A DNA stretch of 62,387 nucleotides, from positions 1,176,472 through 1,238,858 of the forward strand of contig KL662192.1 in assembly GCA_000733415.1 (NCBI GenBank), given 5' to 3'. Every line of letters begins with the position of its first letter. Position 1 is the stretch's first letter. Source of the stretch: [Leptolyngbya] sp. JSC-1. Its GTDB lineage: Bacteria > Cyanobacteriota > Cyanobacteriia > Elainellales > Elainellaceae. This document shows positions 25,989 through 34,793 of this stretch, piece by piece. The notes under the pieces were generated by a model. That model was not told the origin of the DNA. It searched no databases and worked only from the letters and a program-made list of their open reading frames with translations. A program made the translations under genes and the position numbers.

Positions 25989-27692
25989 TCAGTCATTCCG
26001 GCTTTCCTCCTTATCTGGTTGGCCGTTAGATGGAAACTGGTTAGAGAGGCGAATTAGCGCCGATTCGAGTTGGGGCGAGAGACCAAAGCTACCAGAGCGC
26101 AAATGCAAATCGTGCTGTGGAAAGGGAATTTCGATTTGTGCCTGTTTCAGTGCAGCGTAGATGCGGTAGTTCAGTTCGCTTCTAAGGATGTACTGGCGGC
26201 TTGGATCTCGTGTCCAGACTAAGAGTTCAAATTGGAGTGCGCTGTCTCCGAAGCCGATAAACCAGACCTGCGGTAAGGGCATGGCCAGCACATCGGGATG
26301 ATTTTGAGCCACCTCCGTCAGGGTCGTTTGTACCGCTTGTGGATCTGTACTGTAGGCAACGCTAACCGGAATATGCAGCCGTGATAGGGGGTTGCTGTGA
26401 CTCCAGTTGATCACCTCTTTTTCTAAAAAGTGAGAATTGGGAATCAGAATCGAGACGTGGTCAAGGGTGCGCAGCTCAGTCCGGCGGGCACCGATCCGCT
26501 CCACCACGCCTTTGAACTCTCCCACCTCAACAAAATCACCGGCCTGAATCGGGCGTTCAAACACCAACACCAAACCGCTGCCAAAGTTTTTAGCGATATC
26601 CTGTAGCCCAAACCCAATCCCAACCCCCAAAGCACTAGCCAAGATGGTTAAAGAGCTGATATCCAGCCCCCAAACCTGAAGCAGCACCAAAGCCCCAATT
26701 GTAATCAGCGTGTATTTGGTGATCACTGCAATCGCTTCTTGCGGGCCGCGTCCGATTCCGGCTAAGCTTAGAACCCTGGACCTGATAATGTTTGTTACCA
26801 TGCCGGCGGCAATGATCAGCGCCAACATCAGCCCCAGCAGAATCAGTAAATCGGTGACAGAATAAAAATTTCTGCCTAAGCTGAGAACGGGAGCCGTGAA
26901 ACTAGAAATCAGCACCGCTGTGATTTGGTAACTCCATTGCCGGGTGAGCGGAAACAGGTTTGTGATATAGAGGATGGCAATAATCCAGACGCCAGTCCGA
27001 GTCAGTAACAACAGCAGTTTGAGCAGCAGTCGCGATGTTTTGGTGACACCTTGGTCGCCAGCCTGATCGCTCGATTCTATCCACTGTTGCGCGGAGCGAG
27101 ACGCTTGGCGATGCAGCCAACCCAAGCACCAGTGGAGACCAGCTGCCAGAGCGAGTACGGCCACGGCTACGAGCGCCATTTGCTGTAAATAGCTGCTGCT
27201 GCGTTCGGTTTGGGCTTGAGATAGGGCGTCTTGCAGTTGCTCGGTCCAAAGCGCGGCCTGTTCGTCGGCTGTGTAGCCCAATTCGGCATCTCGATTAGTT
27301 ACCGTCAACAGATGCCGGTTGTTGAGTAAAATCACCGGCATCTGATTGCGCGTCTCTAACTGGACCTGAATTGGTTGGCTCGACTGTACGGCTTCCCTGA
27401 GCTGCAAGTTGATCAATCTAGCTCGTTCTTCTGCGCTGAACTGTTCAGAATTGCTGATTTGAAACAGGGGTTGACCATCCAGAACAACTGTTGCTTGATT
27501 GGCGATTCGACTGGCAGTTGGATTAGTCGTTTGAGCTGCAGATGAATTTTGAAATTGAGCAATTGCAGGCGATAAAAGACCAAATAGCAAACTGACGCTA
27601 AGAATAATCGAGATTACAAGCGTAAACCAACGAAAGCTGGAACTTAAGCAGATCCGTGAACGGCGAGAATAAAACAACTGAAAGCAAGGCAT
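25989..27692 (-). CDS. MscS-family mechanosensitive channel
   Basis: From ATG 27692 the product is 567 residues. A signal peptide (ISIILSVSLLFGLLSPAIAQ) precedes a periplasmic domain (to about 165). Membrane helices follow, and then the MscS core: TM3 in LGVGIGFGLQDIAKNFGSGLVLVFERPI, beta domain VGEFKGVVERIGARRTELRTLD and C-terminal VPISVAYSTDP-like region (here IPVSVAYSTDPQ). Such channels release solutes on osmotic downshock. A GTG at 27755 overlaps the stop of the upstream oxidoreductase gene and is an alternative start 21 codons earlier, which would couple translation. It converges with the WD40 gene. Confidence 0.92.
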   Translation of the reverse strand: MPCFQLFYSRRSRICLSSSFRWFTLVISIILSVSLLFGLLSPAIAQFQNSSAAQTTNPTASRIANQATVVLDGQPLFQISNSEQFSAEERARLINLQLREAVQSSQPIQVQLETRNQMPVILLNNRHLLTVTNRDAELGYTADEQAALWTEQLQDALSQAQTERSSSYLQQMALVAVAVLALAAGLHWCLGWLHRQASRSAQQWIESSDQAGDQGVTKTSRLLLKLLLLLTRTGVWIIAILYITNLFPLTRQWSYQITAVLISSFTAPVLSLGRNFYSVTDLLILLGLMLALIIAAGMVTNIIRSRVLSLAGIGRGPQEAIAVITKYTLITIGALVLLQVWGLDISSLTILASALGVGIGFGLQDIAKNFGSGLVLVFERPIQAGDFVEVGEFKGVVERIGARRTELRTLDHVSILIPNSHFLEKEVINWSHSNPLSRLHIPVSVAYSTDPQAVQTTLTEVAQNHPDVLAMPLPQVWFIGFGDSALQFELLVWTRDPSRQYILRSELNYRIYAALKQAQIEIPFPQHDLHLRSGSFGLSPQLESALIRLSNQFPSNGQPDKEESRND

Positions 27693-27751
27693 CGGTTCTT
27701 CAACGCAACAACTGGTTTGATCGTATCCTTCACTCCAATCTGGCACTAATC

Positions 27752-28720
27752 TCACTTGGCTGCCAGAACCGGAATCACTTTCTCACCAAATGTATGAATA
27801 AACTGCTCTTGTTCACGATTAACGTTGTGTAGAATCAACTCATCGAATCCCAGCTCGATGTCTTGCTGCAACCACTCGATATGCTGCTGAATATCGGTTG
27901 CGATGCGAACATGCTGATTCAATTCATCGGGTTGAATAAATTCTCCTAGGGCATCAAATTGCTGAGGCGTGCGTAACTCGGTCAGAACATGGTTAGGAAA
28001 AATATTGCTCCGCCATTGCTGATGTGCTCCGTGTTGGGCGCTTGACAGATCCCGGTCATAGGAAAGTTGTACTTTGAGGATCATTGGCTTGCCTGTTCCG
28101 CCACCACGACGAAAGGCTTCTACAACCGGCCTTAGCTTTTCTGGCGGACGAGATATCGTAATCAGGCCATCGGCCCAACTTCCTAACCATTCGGCGGTTT
28201 TCGCAGTTACGGCGGCTCCAATCATCAAAGGTGGCGTTTGGGGGCGGGTGTAAAGCCTGGCCTCTTCTACACAAACCAATCCCCGCTGGGTGACGGTCTC
28301 TCCAGCCCACAGAGCACGCATAATATCGGCACATTCCTTCAGGCGGGCATTGCGCTCGTCTTTACAGAGCCATTTATTGCCGGTAATCCGTTCGTTTAGT
28401 GCCTGACCGCTGCCAATCGTCAGCCAAAAGCGATTCGGAAACATCTCGGCTAGGGTGGCGGCAGCCTGAGCAATAATTGCAGGATGGTAACGGTCGCCGG
28501 GTGCATTGACAATCCGATAGGCCAAACTGGGGGTAGCCTGCATTGCTGCACCAAGCCACGACCAAGCAAAGCCACTCTGTCCCTGCTGCTCACTCCAGGG
28601 ATGAAAATGATCCGAGGAAAGGACATGGGTAAATCCAGCTTGTTCTGCTAATTGTACATAATGGAGGAGTTCACTGGGTTTGAACTGTTCGTGGGATGCA
28701 TGAAAACCAATCTTGACCAT
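27752..28720 (-). CDS. LLM-class flavin-dependent oxidoreductase
   Basis: The second ATG at 28720 is preferred: AGGAG lies 11 bp upstream, but directly touches the first ATG (28732). The 322-residue product is a luciferase-like monooxygenase fold of the F420/flavin group (TIGR03557/TIGR03885 type). Visible features are KIGFHASHEQFKPSELLHYV, SSDHFHPWSEQQGQSGFAWSW, NRFWLTIGSGQALNERITG and LGSWADGLITI. The reaction is unknown; relatives use F420 or FMN. It precedes the MscS gene on the same strand with overlap if that gene uses its GTG start. Confidence 0.88.
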   Translation of the reverse strand: MVKIGFHASHEQFKPSELLHYVQLAEQAGFTHVLSSDHFHPWSEQQGQSGFAWSWLGAAMQATPSLAYRIVNAPGDRYHPAIIAQAAATLAEMFPNRFWLTIGSGQALNERITGNKWLCKDERNARLKECADIMRALWAGETVTQRGLVCVEEARLYTRPQTPPLMIGAAVTAKTAEWLGSWADGLITISRPPEKLRPVVEAFRRGGGTGKPMILKVQLSYDRDLSSAQHGAHQQWRSNIFPNHVLTELRTPQQFDALGEFIQPDELNQHVRIATDIQQHIEWLQQDIELGFDELILHNVNREQEQFIHTFGEKVIPVLAAK

Positions 28721-28920
28721 AAATGAACTCATCTCCTAAACCGAAAAATGAAGACGAAATATGAGCAATCCAGTAAACGCTAGAGCTGATGCTGATACAA
28801 TCCAGGCAATGCAATTGAACTGACTAAGCATGGCCCAAGCATTCCACTCTTAGCAACTTTGCTGTCTCTCGACGTCCTGCTAAGGTTAGAAATTATAAAA
28901 AATCACCAATATTGAAGTTG

Positions 28921-28946
28921 TCAGTATTGCAGCTCAGTATTGCAGC
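28921..28946. repeat. 13-bp tandem duplication
   Basis: TCAGTATTGCAGC is repeated exactly, about 90 bp upstream of the dehydrogenase start at 29032, in the 311-bp gap between divergent genes. Confidence 0.85.
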
Positions 28947-29031
28947 AAGGAGAACTGTCAGCGAATCATCAAATTCTCCTGAGTGTGCCAGAATCAAAGG
29001 CAGAAGCAAACTTCATCCCAAGGAGTGCGTC

Positions 29032-29982
29032 ATGAAAGCTGTAATCATCAACCGTTATGGTTCGCCGGATGTATTGCAGTATGCCGATGTAGACAAGCCT
29101 CAGATTAAGCCCGATCAAATGCTGGTTAAGGTCTATGCTAGCAGCGTCAACCCGATTGATTGGAAAATCAGAAAAGGAATGCTGAAAATTCTCACCGGCA
29201 ATCGTTTTCCGATCGGGCTTGGCTTTGATGTGGCGGGTGAAGTGGTAGAGGTGGGTAGTCGGGTGACGCGGTTTCAGGTAGGAGACGCTATCTATGCGCG
29301 GTTGGACCAGCTCACAGGTGGAGCCTATGCCGAATATGTGGCGGTTTCAGAAAAGGTGGCGGCGCTCAAGCCTCAAACGATGTCCTATGAGCAGGCAGCG
29401 GCGGTACCGTTAGCAGCATTAACAGCGCTCCAGTCCCTACGAGATCAGGGGCACCTGCAACCAGGGCAGAAAGTGTTGATCAATGGAGCGTCCGGTGGGG
29501 TCGGCACGTTTGCAATCCAAATTGCCAAGCTACTGCAGGCTAGTCAGGTAGCGGGTGTTTGTAGTAGCAGAAATATCGAGTTGGTAAAACACTTAGGAGC
29601 AGATCAGGTGATTGACTATACTCGGCAGGATTTTACACAAAGTAATGAAGTTTATAATATTGTGTTTGATGTAGTGGGTAAATCTTCTCTCGCTGCCTGT
29701 AGATCGATTTTGCACCCCCAGGGGGTTTACATTACAACCCAACCGTTTCCAGGTAATTTACTGCAAAGCTTTTTGTCGGCTCTGATTCCGGGACGGAAAT
29801 ATAAAGTAATTATTGTGAAATCGAGTGGGGCTGATTTGGCTTACTTGAAACAGCAGATTGAGACCGGCAAACTTCAGAGTGTTATCGATCGCACCTATCC
29901 GCTAGCAGCCGCCGCAGCCGCCCATACCTACAGTGAGACAGGACGCGCTCAAGGGAAAGTTGTGATCACAATCGCTAGCTAG
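29032..29982 (+). CDS. MDR-family NAD(P)-dependent quinone oxidoreductase-like protein
   Basis: From ATG 29032 (AAGGAG 6 bp upstream; a 40-codon upstream extension was rejected) the product is 316 residues. It is a zinc-free medium-chain reductase: GroES-like N-terminus (MKAVIINRYGSPDVLQYADV, SSVNPIDWKIRKG, GFDVAGEVVEVG), then a Rossmann domain with VLINGASGGVGTFAIQIAK. The catalytic zinc ligands of alcohol dehydrogenases are absent, so it is probably a quinone or enone reductase. The stop precedes the convergent FAD monooxygenase by 9 bp. Confidence 0.9.
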   Translation: MKAVIINRYGSPDVLQYADVDKPQIKPDQMLVKVYASSVNPIDWKIRKGMLKILTGNRFPIGLGFDVAGEVVEVGSRVTRFQVGDAIYARLDQLTGGAYAEYVAVSEKVAALKPQTMSYEQAAAVPLAALTALQSLRDQGHLQPGQKVLINGASGGVGTFAIQIAKLLQASQVAGVCSSRNIELVKHLGADQVIDYTRQDFTQSNEVYNIVFDVVGKSSLAACRSILHPQGVYITTQPFPGNLLQSFLSALIPGRKYKVIIVKSSGADLAYLKQQIETGKLQSVIDRTYPLAAAAAAHTYSETGRAQGKVVITIAS

Positions 29983-29991
29983 TTTTATTCG

Positions 29992-31296
29992 CTAATTCAT
30001 TGGCTGATTCTGCTGGCGTTCGGTTGCGCGTTTTACTTTAGTAATCCAGGGCTGATACATTCTCAGAATTTCAGCATAAGGAACGGTGGTTTCAAATACC
30101 AGTTGTGAGAGTGGCGGTGGGCACTGCTGCGGCAATAGGCGATGCAATAGTTTGCCAAGCTGTTCCCTTAAGATGAACTCAATGAACAGGCGTGTCGAGC
30201 TAGGAAACGAGTAGTTGCTCAGTTCTGTTAAGGCATGGGCATCCTTTTTGCGGCGTAGGGTAAATTGCTCTAGGGCAATTTTCAGATCATCTCCAGTTTC
30301 GTTCAACAGACTATTCAGTATGGCAACATCTTCGAGGGCGGCGTTACATCCTTGTCCAATCGCCGGTGATACTGCATGAATGGCATCGCCGATCAATAAT
30401 ACGCTGTCGCTGTAGTGATAATGACTGCAACTCGTTGTTAAAACCCGAGCTATGGGGCGTTTCAGAAAAGCTTCGGCTTCGGCTTCAGTCATCATCTGAC
30501 CAACTTCGAGAAAATGCTGCTGAAAATACTGTAAAACGTCTTCGCAACTAGCGAGCTGAGCGACCTGATTATGCTGACGCGGAAACAAGATCACGCCCCC
30601 CATTGTACCGTCATACTGATGCAGCAGTACAATAAAGGTGCCATCGTTAGTTCTCCACGAGTGAATTTTCCCCGCTTCTAACTTGATTTCGGGATGGGCC
30701 TGAGGGTGAGCCAAAAAAATTGATTTGTAGTCATTCAAGACATACTTTTGCTCAAATTCAAACAGATCGTGGGTTAGAAAAGCCGTTCTTACAATTGAAT
30801 GGGAACCATCTGCTCCTATCAGCAGGTCATAGGGAACCGTATGACTTTCTCCTGCTGTCAGGGATTGAATCGTCGCTGTTTTGGCTTCTAGATTAACTTG
30901 AGTGCATTGGTGGTTAAAGTAAAGATTCAAATGGTTATTATCATAAGCTTGCAGTAATTCCAGCAGCAGTATAACAAGATTCGTTCGATCCAGTGTTACT
31001 AATGGTCTTTCCCGTGTCGTGACCCTGGTTTTACCCGCTTGGTGGAAAACCGTTCCATACATTTCCAAACTGACTCTTTTAACCGCTGCTTCAACGTTGG
31101 GAATTTGGTACAAAGCATCAGTTCCTCGATCGTTTAAGGAAATCGGAAAGGTTCTAGCATTAGAGAAAGACATTAGCTGTGGATCGCTGCGCCGCTCATA
31201 GATAGTGACCTGATACTGATTATCCCGACGCAATAGATAATGGGCTAACAGAACTCCGCTTGGACCTGCACCAATGATCACCACTTTTTTGCTCAT
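29992..31296 (-). CDS. FAD-dependent monooxygenase (group A, KMO-like)
   Basis: The start at 31296 is supported by GAGGAAG 6 bp upstream and begins directly at the FAD fold. The 434-residue product has the GxGxxG dinucleotide site (KKVVIIGAGPSGVLLAHYLL), the DG motif (DLLIGADGSHSIVRTAF) and the GD motif (VLLIGDAIHAVSPAIGQGCN). This marks a class A aromatic hydroxylase, with overall likeness to kynurenine 3-monooxygenase. The C-terminus has no clear membrane helix. It diverges from the helical carotenoid gene at 31564, with 267 bp between. Confidence 0.88.
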   Translation of the reverse strand: MSKKVVIIGAGPSGVLLAHYLLRRDNQYQVTIYERRSDPQLMSFSNARTFPISLNDRGTDALYQIPNVEAAVKRVSLEMYGTVFHQAGKTRVTTRERPLVTLDRTNLVILLLELLQAYDNNHLNLYFNHQCTQVNLEAKTATIQSLTAGESHTVPYDLLIGADGSHSIVRTAFLTHDLFEFEQKYVLNDYKSIFLAHPQAHPEIKLEAGKIHSWRTNDGTFIVLLHQYDGTMGGVILFPRQHNQVAQLASCEDVLQYFQQHFLEVGQMMTEAEAEAFLKRPIARVLTTSCSHYHYSDSVLLIGDAIHAVSPAIGQGCNAALEDVAILNSLLNETGDDLKIALEQFTLRRKKDAHALTELSNYSFPSSTRLFIEFILREQLGKLLHRLLPQQCPPPLSQLVFETTVPYAEILRMYQPWITKVKRATERQQNQPMN

Positions 31297-31563
31297 AAGA
31301 TCTTCCTCACTAGTTTGAATTCTAATGTGCCACAAAATTAGCTGATTCCAAAATAGTGCTTGAAAAACTCCATCTATTTGCAGATGTCTGCTTCTATTTG
31401 CAAAACGTCTCAGATGAATGTTATCCAGCCTACGTTTACTTGTTTAATCAAACAATTTCATCTCCGTCTTTTGTTGGATTATTCGGTTTCGTACATTCGT
31501 TAAGGTATGCCAAGACAAGGCTTATCGCCGGGTCAGTAAACGAATTTTCTAATGAGGTTGTCT

Positions 31564-32013
31564 ATGACTTATACCATCGACGAACGCACAAAATCTGCGT
31601 TAAACGCTTTTCAGAATTTCGATGTCGATACCCAACTAGCTTTGCTTTGGTATGGCTACCTCGATCTCAAAGATCAACTCAAGCCTGCTCCACCTGATAG
31701 TGTGGAAGCTGTAGGAAAAGCTGTATTTGATCAGATCCAGGTGCTATCTCCCGAAAACCAACTGCAAGCTCAGCGGGATTTGATTAAGGGTACCGGGAAC
31801 GAAATCAGCCGTGCTTACAAAGCCCTCAGCGCCAACGCCAAATTGGAAGTCTGGCTGCTGCTAGCCCAGGGCATGGAAAAAGGCACGATTATCCAGGTGC
31901 CGTCTGACTACCAGCTTCCTGCCGAAACCAATCAATTTACGTCGATGGTAAAACAGCTAGAGTTTGAGCAACGGGTGAACTTTATGCTCAATGCAGTGCA
32001 GGCAATGGGTTAG
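31564..32013 (+). CDS. helical carotenoid protein (OCP N-domain homologue)
   Basis: The start at 31564 (GAGG 8 bp upstream) gives 149 residues that cover only the all-helical N-terminal domain of orange carotenoid protein. Matching segments are TYTIDERTKSALNAFQNF, TQLALLWYGYLDLK (the W and Y that contact carotenoid), and AKLEVWLLLAQGMEKGTIIQVP (Trp110 region). The position of OCP Arg155, which joins the two OCP domains in the dark, appears not to be Arg (NFMLNAVQAMG). Helical carotenoid proteins bind keto-carotenoids; several quench singlet oxygen or phycobilisomes. No C-terminal-domain homologue or carotenoid ketolase is in the window. Assignment to an HCP clade needs a tree. Confidence 0.9.
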   Translation: MTYTIDERTKSALNAFQNFDVDTQLALLWYGYLDLKDQLKPAPPDSVEAVGKAVFDQIQVLSPENQLQAQRDLIKGTGNEISRAYKALSANAKLEVWLLLAQGMEKGTIIQVPSDYQLPAETNQFTSMVKQLEFEQRVNFMLNAVQAMG

Positions 32014-32222
32014 GTTACTGACTAACCATTCCGGGATCCTGCTTCCCCAAATCCTATTTCTGGACTAGCGTAGGAACTCAGTTTCTACGTTGGTCTTTTT
32101 CATTTAAGCCTTACCAGAAGGTCCGCTCGAATTGCGACTGAATATCGATATTCTTCCGTCGCTAGTCGGATCTAGTGCAAACACAAGATGAAGCTTTGGG
32201 TCACTCGTCTAGCTGGTTGCAA

Positions 32223-32567
32223 TTAGCTTGCTGACGATAACAAACCCTGTAATCGAGGCATAAACCGCTCAACTGATAGTAGGTGCTCGGTTTGTTCTAC
32301 TTCAATTTGCCCAATCGGTTGCTTTTGCTTGAACAATACAAACGATGGCAGCGCATGAACGTGGTAACGGGTTGCCAAATCCGGGTGCGCTTCGCTGTTG
32401 ATTTTGGCGATTCGCAACTCTTGACTCATACGGGACTTAACCTGCTCTAGTACCGCATCCATTAAATGAGATGGCCCACACCAAGGAGCATAGAACATCA
32501 CCAATAAGGGCAAATCTGAATCTGATAAAAGCGTTTCCAAGCTACTAAACTGTTCTTCAATCACCAT
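32223..32567 (-). CDS. thioredoxin-like protein with monothiol CGPS site
   Basis: The product (114 residues from ATG 32567; a TTG 42 bp earlier is also in frame) has a complete thioredoxin fold: LLVMFYAPWCGPSHLMDAVL, IAKINSEAHPDLATRYHVHALPSFVLFK, with the cis-proline in LPS. The active site is CGPS instead of CGPC, so the resolving cysteine is missing. It cannot act as an ordinary disulfide reductase but could form mixed disulfides or act by deglutathionylation. It diverges from moaB. No reductase gene is nearby. Confidence 0.85.
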   Translation of the reverse strand: MVIEEQFSSLETLLSDSDLPLLVMFYAPWCGPSHLMDAVLEQVKSRMSQELRIAKINSEAHPDLATRYHVHALPSFVLFKQKQPIGQIEVEQTEHLLSVERFMPRLQGLLSSAS

Positions 32568-32781
32568 AGGGATTTGGCCATCGTGCTTTTTTCTCGATGA
32601 TGGAGGCAATGCGGTGATTGGTGGTCTACCGCAGGGAGAATCTACTCCTCTCTCCCAAGGTGGGTCAATCTAAACTAATCCCGCCTAGCGCTCCACCAGC
32701 AATTCTCCTAAATCCGATCTGACAAACGGTAAGATTTTAGAAGGGTCTAGCCCTCATCGTCGCGCTAATTCAGAATGTGTT

Positions 32782-33300
32782 ATGGCTGACAGGCAGTTTG
32801 TTCCACTGAATATTGCTGTGCTGACCGTATCGGACACTCGCACCGAAGCAACGGATAAATCGGGGCAGCTTTTGGTCGAGCGACTGACTCAGGCAGGGCA
32901 TCATCTGGCAGAAAAGGTGATTGTGCCCGACAATATCTACAAAATTCGAGCCGTAGTTTCCCACTGGATTGTGGACGAAACAGTACAGGTGGTGATCACG
33001 ACGGGCGGCACTGGACTGACAGGCCGAGATGGAACTCCAGAAGCAATTTTGCCGCTGTTAGATAAAGAAATTCAGGGCTTTGGCGAATTGTTTCGGATGA
33101 TTTCTTATCAAGAGATCAAAACCTCGACGATCCAGTCTCGGGCCTTGGCGGGGGTGGCAAACGGAACCTATATTTTCTGTCTGCCGGGCTCCTCCGGAGC
33201 CTGTCAAACCGGATGGGATGCCATTCTTAAAGACCAACTCGACTACCGCCACCGCCCCTGCAACTTCACGGAGCTAATGCCACGTTTGACCGAAACCTAA
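32782..33300 (+). CDS. moaB: MoaB/MogA-type molybdopterin biosynthesis protein
   Basis: This 172-residue protein is a full-length MoaB: LNIAVLTVSDTRTEATDKSG at the front, the ITTGGTGLTGRDGTPEA motif for molybdopterin binding, FRMISYQEIKTSTIQSRALAG, and CLPGSSGACQTGWDAIL near the end. The family adenylylates molybdopterin or is a related helper in molybdenum cofactor assembly. It is a lone gene; no other moa/moe genes are in the window. The C-terminal YRHRPCNFTELMPRL is typical. Confidence 0.95.
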   Translation: MADRQFVPLNIAVLTVSDTRTEATDKSGQLLVERLTQAGHHLAEKVIVPDNIYKIRAVVSHWIVDETVQVVITTGGTGLTGRDGTPEAILPLLDKEIQGFGELFRMISYQEIKTSTIQSRALAGVANGTYIFCLPGSSGACQTGWDAILKDQLDYRHRPCNFTELMPRLTET

Positions 33301-33394
33301 ACTTCTGAAACTTAAACTCCTGAAACTTAAACTCCTGAAACCTAAATTCAGCCCTATCCGTCAATCGTTTCAATCGTTTCAATCGTTTCATTAG
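33301..33394. repeat. two tandem repeat blocks
   Basis: The first block repeats a 15-bp unit, CTGAAACTTAAACTC, three times with minor changes (about 33304-33350). The second repeats TTTCAATCG, 9 bp, three to four times (33366-33391). Together they fill most of the space between moaB and the next gene. Confidence 0.8.
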
Positions 33395-33397
33395 AGC

Positions 33398-33718
33398 ATG
33401 ACTATGGTTGCTGTCTTTCGTTTAACAGTCGTTTCAATCGCCACGGTTTGTTTGTGCGGAACCCAAGCGTTGGCTCAGGGGAACGAACCTGTCCCAGATC
33501 TCCGTCCTGAGTTGCCCCAACCCTCCCAGCCTCAGCCAGACCGGGTAGAGTCCCAACTTCCAACTGTCGAGAGGCCGACTTGTCCGGCGGGCCAGTTCGC
33601 TTCTGCCTTTCCCGATGTTCTGCCCACTGACTGGGCTTATGAAGCAGTCAATCGCTTGGCGGTTGGTCCGATTCGATGTTTTCCCCTACCTTCCCAGTCA
33701 TCTCTTGAGCAACGGTGA
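33398..33718 (+). CDS. short exported protein with a partial SLH motif
   Basis: The 106-residue product has a signal peptide ending near ALAQG, a Pro/Gln-rich spacer, and one SLH-like segment (FASAFPDVLPTDWAYEAVNR) followed by GPIRCFPLPSQ. Small cyanobacterial proteins of this layout exist. It may be complete or the truncated front of a longer SLH protein; the stop is followed 2 bp later by a DUF3598 remnant that also carries a frame error, so local damage is possible. Confidence 0.6.
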   Translation: MTMVAVFRLTVVSIATVCLCGTQALAQGNEPVPDLRPELPQPSQPQPDRVESQLPTVERPTCPAGQFASAFPDVLPTDWAYEAVNRLAVGPIRCFPLPSQSSLEQR

Positions 33719-33720
33719 TT

Positions 33721-33995
33721 ATGAAATCGCAATGGAAATGTGTACTACAGAACTTAGGAGAATGGCAGGGGTCGTTTACGCAACTGTCGCCTATGGGAGA
33801 AATCCTGAAACAGATCCCCAGCCTGATTTCTCTACGGGGCGAAACAACAATCAATCGATTCATTTGCGGCTACAGCGTTACTATCCGGATGAATCGGGTG
33901 CTGTTCCAGCCCAACCCCATAAGCTGGTTCGAGACTTTGAAGAATTTACAGAGTCCGCGATTGCACTAATATTGGCAGGAGTGAAAAAGGGTTGA
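33721..33995 (+). pseudogene. DUF3598 gene remnant, frameshifted
   Basis: From ATG 33721 the frame gives MKSQWKCVLQNLGEWQGSF and PMGEILKQIPSLISLRG, which match the N-terminus of DUF3598 proteins. Around 33838-33850 the family sequence moves to another frame (NNNQSIHLRLQRYYPDESG), which runs to the stop at 33995. After that the similarity ends, so most of the expected domain is absent. DUF3598 is a lipocalin-like family of unknown role in phototrophs. This copy appears decayed. Confidence 0.6.
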
Positions 33996-34096
33996 GTTGC
34001 CGGATATACTACACTTTTGCTTACCTCTCCATCTAAGATCTATCTACAGATGCATAGGTTCATCCCTGCCCCCTTCAGCGCTTGGCGCTATGCTGG

Positions 34097-34118
34097 AAAT
34101 AAGCCATAAATAAGCCAC
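34097..34118. repeat. 11-bp tandem duplication
   Basis: AAATAAGCCAT is followed by AAATAAGCCAC, about 25 bp before the parvulin start codon. Confidence 0.75.
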
Positions 34119-34144
34119 TATCCTCCGATCGCCAGTGCCTCGTC

Positions 34145-34783
34145 ATGAGTTCCCCACCCTTGTTGTCCCAAGTTTTCTATCAGCTGATTCTCGATCAAGC
34201 CATTGCTACGGTTGAGTGTAGTGAAGCAGAGCGCCGCCAGTTTCGACAAGCTTATGAATGGACGCAGCAAGACCAGGCGCGGCTTCAGCAAGAAGGCATG
34301 ACACCAGAGCAGTTTGAGGCTTGGGCAGAACGAGAGCTAAAAATTCGCAAGTTTCAACAGCAGCGGTGGGGCCGAGTACTGAACTCCTACTTCTTTCAGC
34401 GTAAATATCAGCTTGACCGGGTAGTTTGTTCGCTGATTTATTTGCACGACCGCAACATGGCCCAAGAGCTGTATTTTCGGATTGTGGAAGGCGAGCAATC
34501 CTTTGCCGAAGTGGCTCATCTCTATTCTCAAGGCACAGCCGCTGCAGTGGGTGGCAGAACTGGGCCAATCGAGCTAGGTAAGCTGCATCCTCAATTGGCG
34601 CGGATGTTTTACGGAGCGCGTCCAGGCCAGGTGTGGGCACCTCAGCGCATCGGTGAATGGATTGTGATTGCTCAGCTCGAAGCAGTATTACCTGTGCAGT
34701 TTAATGAATCAATCCAACAAATGCTGCTGAACGAATTATTGGAACAGTGGTTGCAAGAGCAGATCAAACAGCGGTTTTTGTAG
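34145..34783 (+). CDS. parvulin-type peptidylprolyl isomerase
   Basis: The 212-residue protein has a helical N-terminal region (about 1-90), as in SurA/PrsA-like chaperones. A parvulin rotamase domain follows (about 95-185: YFRIVEGEQSFAEVAHLYSQ, GGRTGPIELGKLHPQLARMFYGARPGQVWAPQRIGEWIVI). No signal peptide is evident, so it is cytosolic or exported by another route. In many cyanobacteria this group lies beside HlyD/C39 peptide export genes; none are here. It converges with the sugar transferase, 10 bp apart. Confidence 0.88.
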   Translation: MSSPPLLSQVFYQLILDQAIATVECSEAERRQFRQAYEWTQQDQARLQQEGMTPEQFEAWAERELKIRKFQQQRWGRVLNSYFFQRKYQLDRVVCSLIYLHDRNMAQELYFRIVEGEQSFAEVAHLYSQGTAAAVGGRTGPIELGKLHPQLARMFYGARPGQVWAPQRIGEWIVIAQLEAVLPVQFNESIQQMLLNELLEQWLQEQIKQRFL

Positions 34784-34793
34784 GAGTCAGTTG

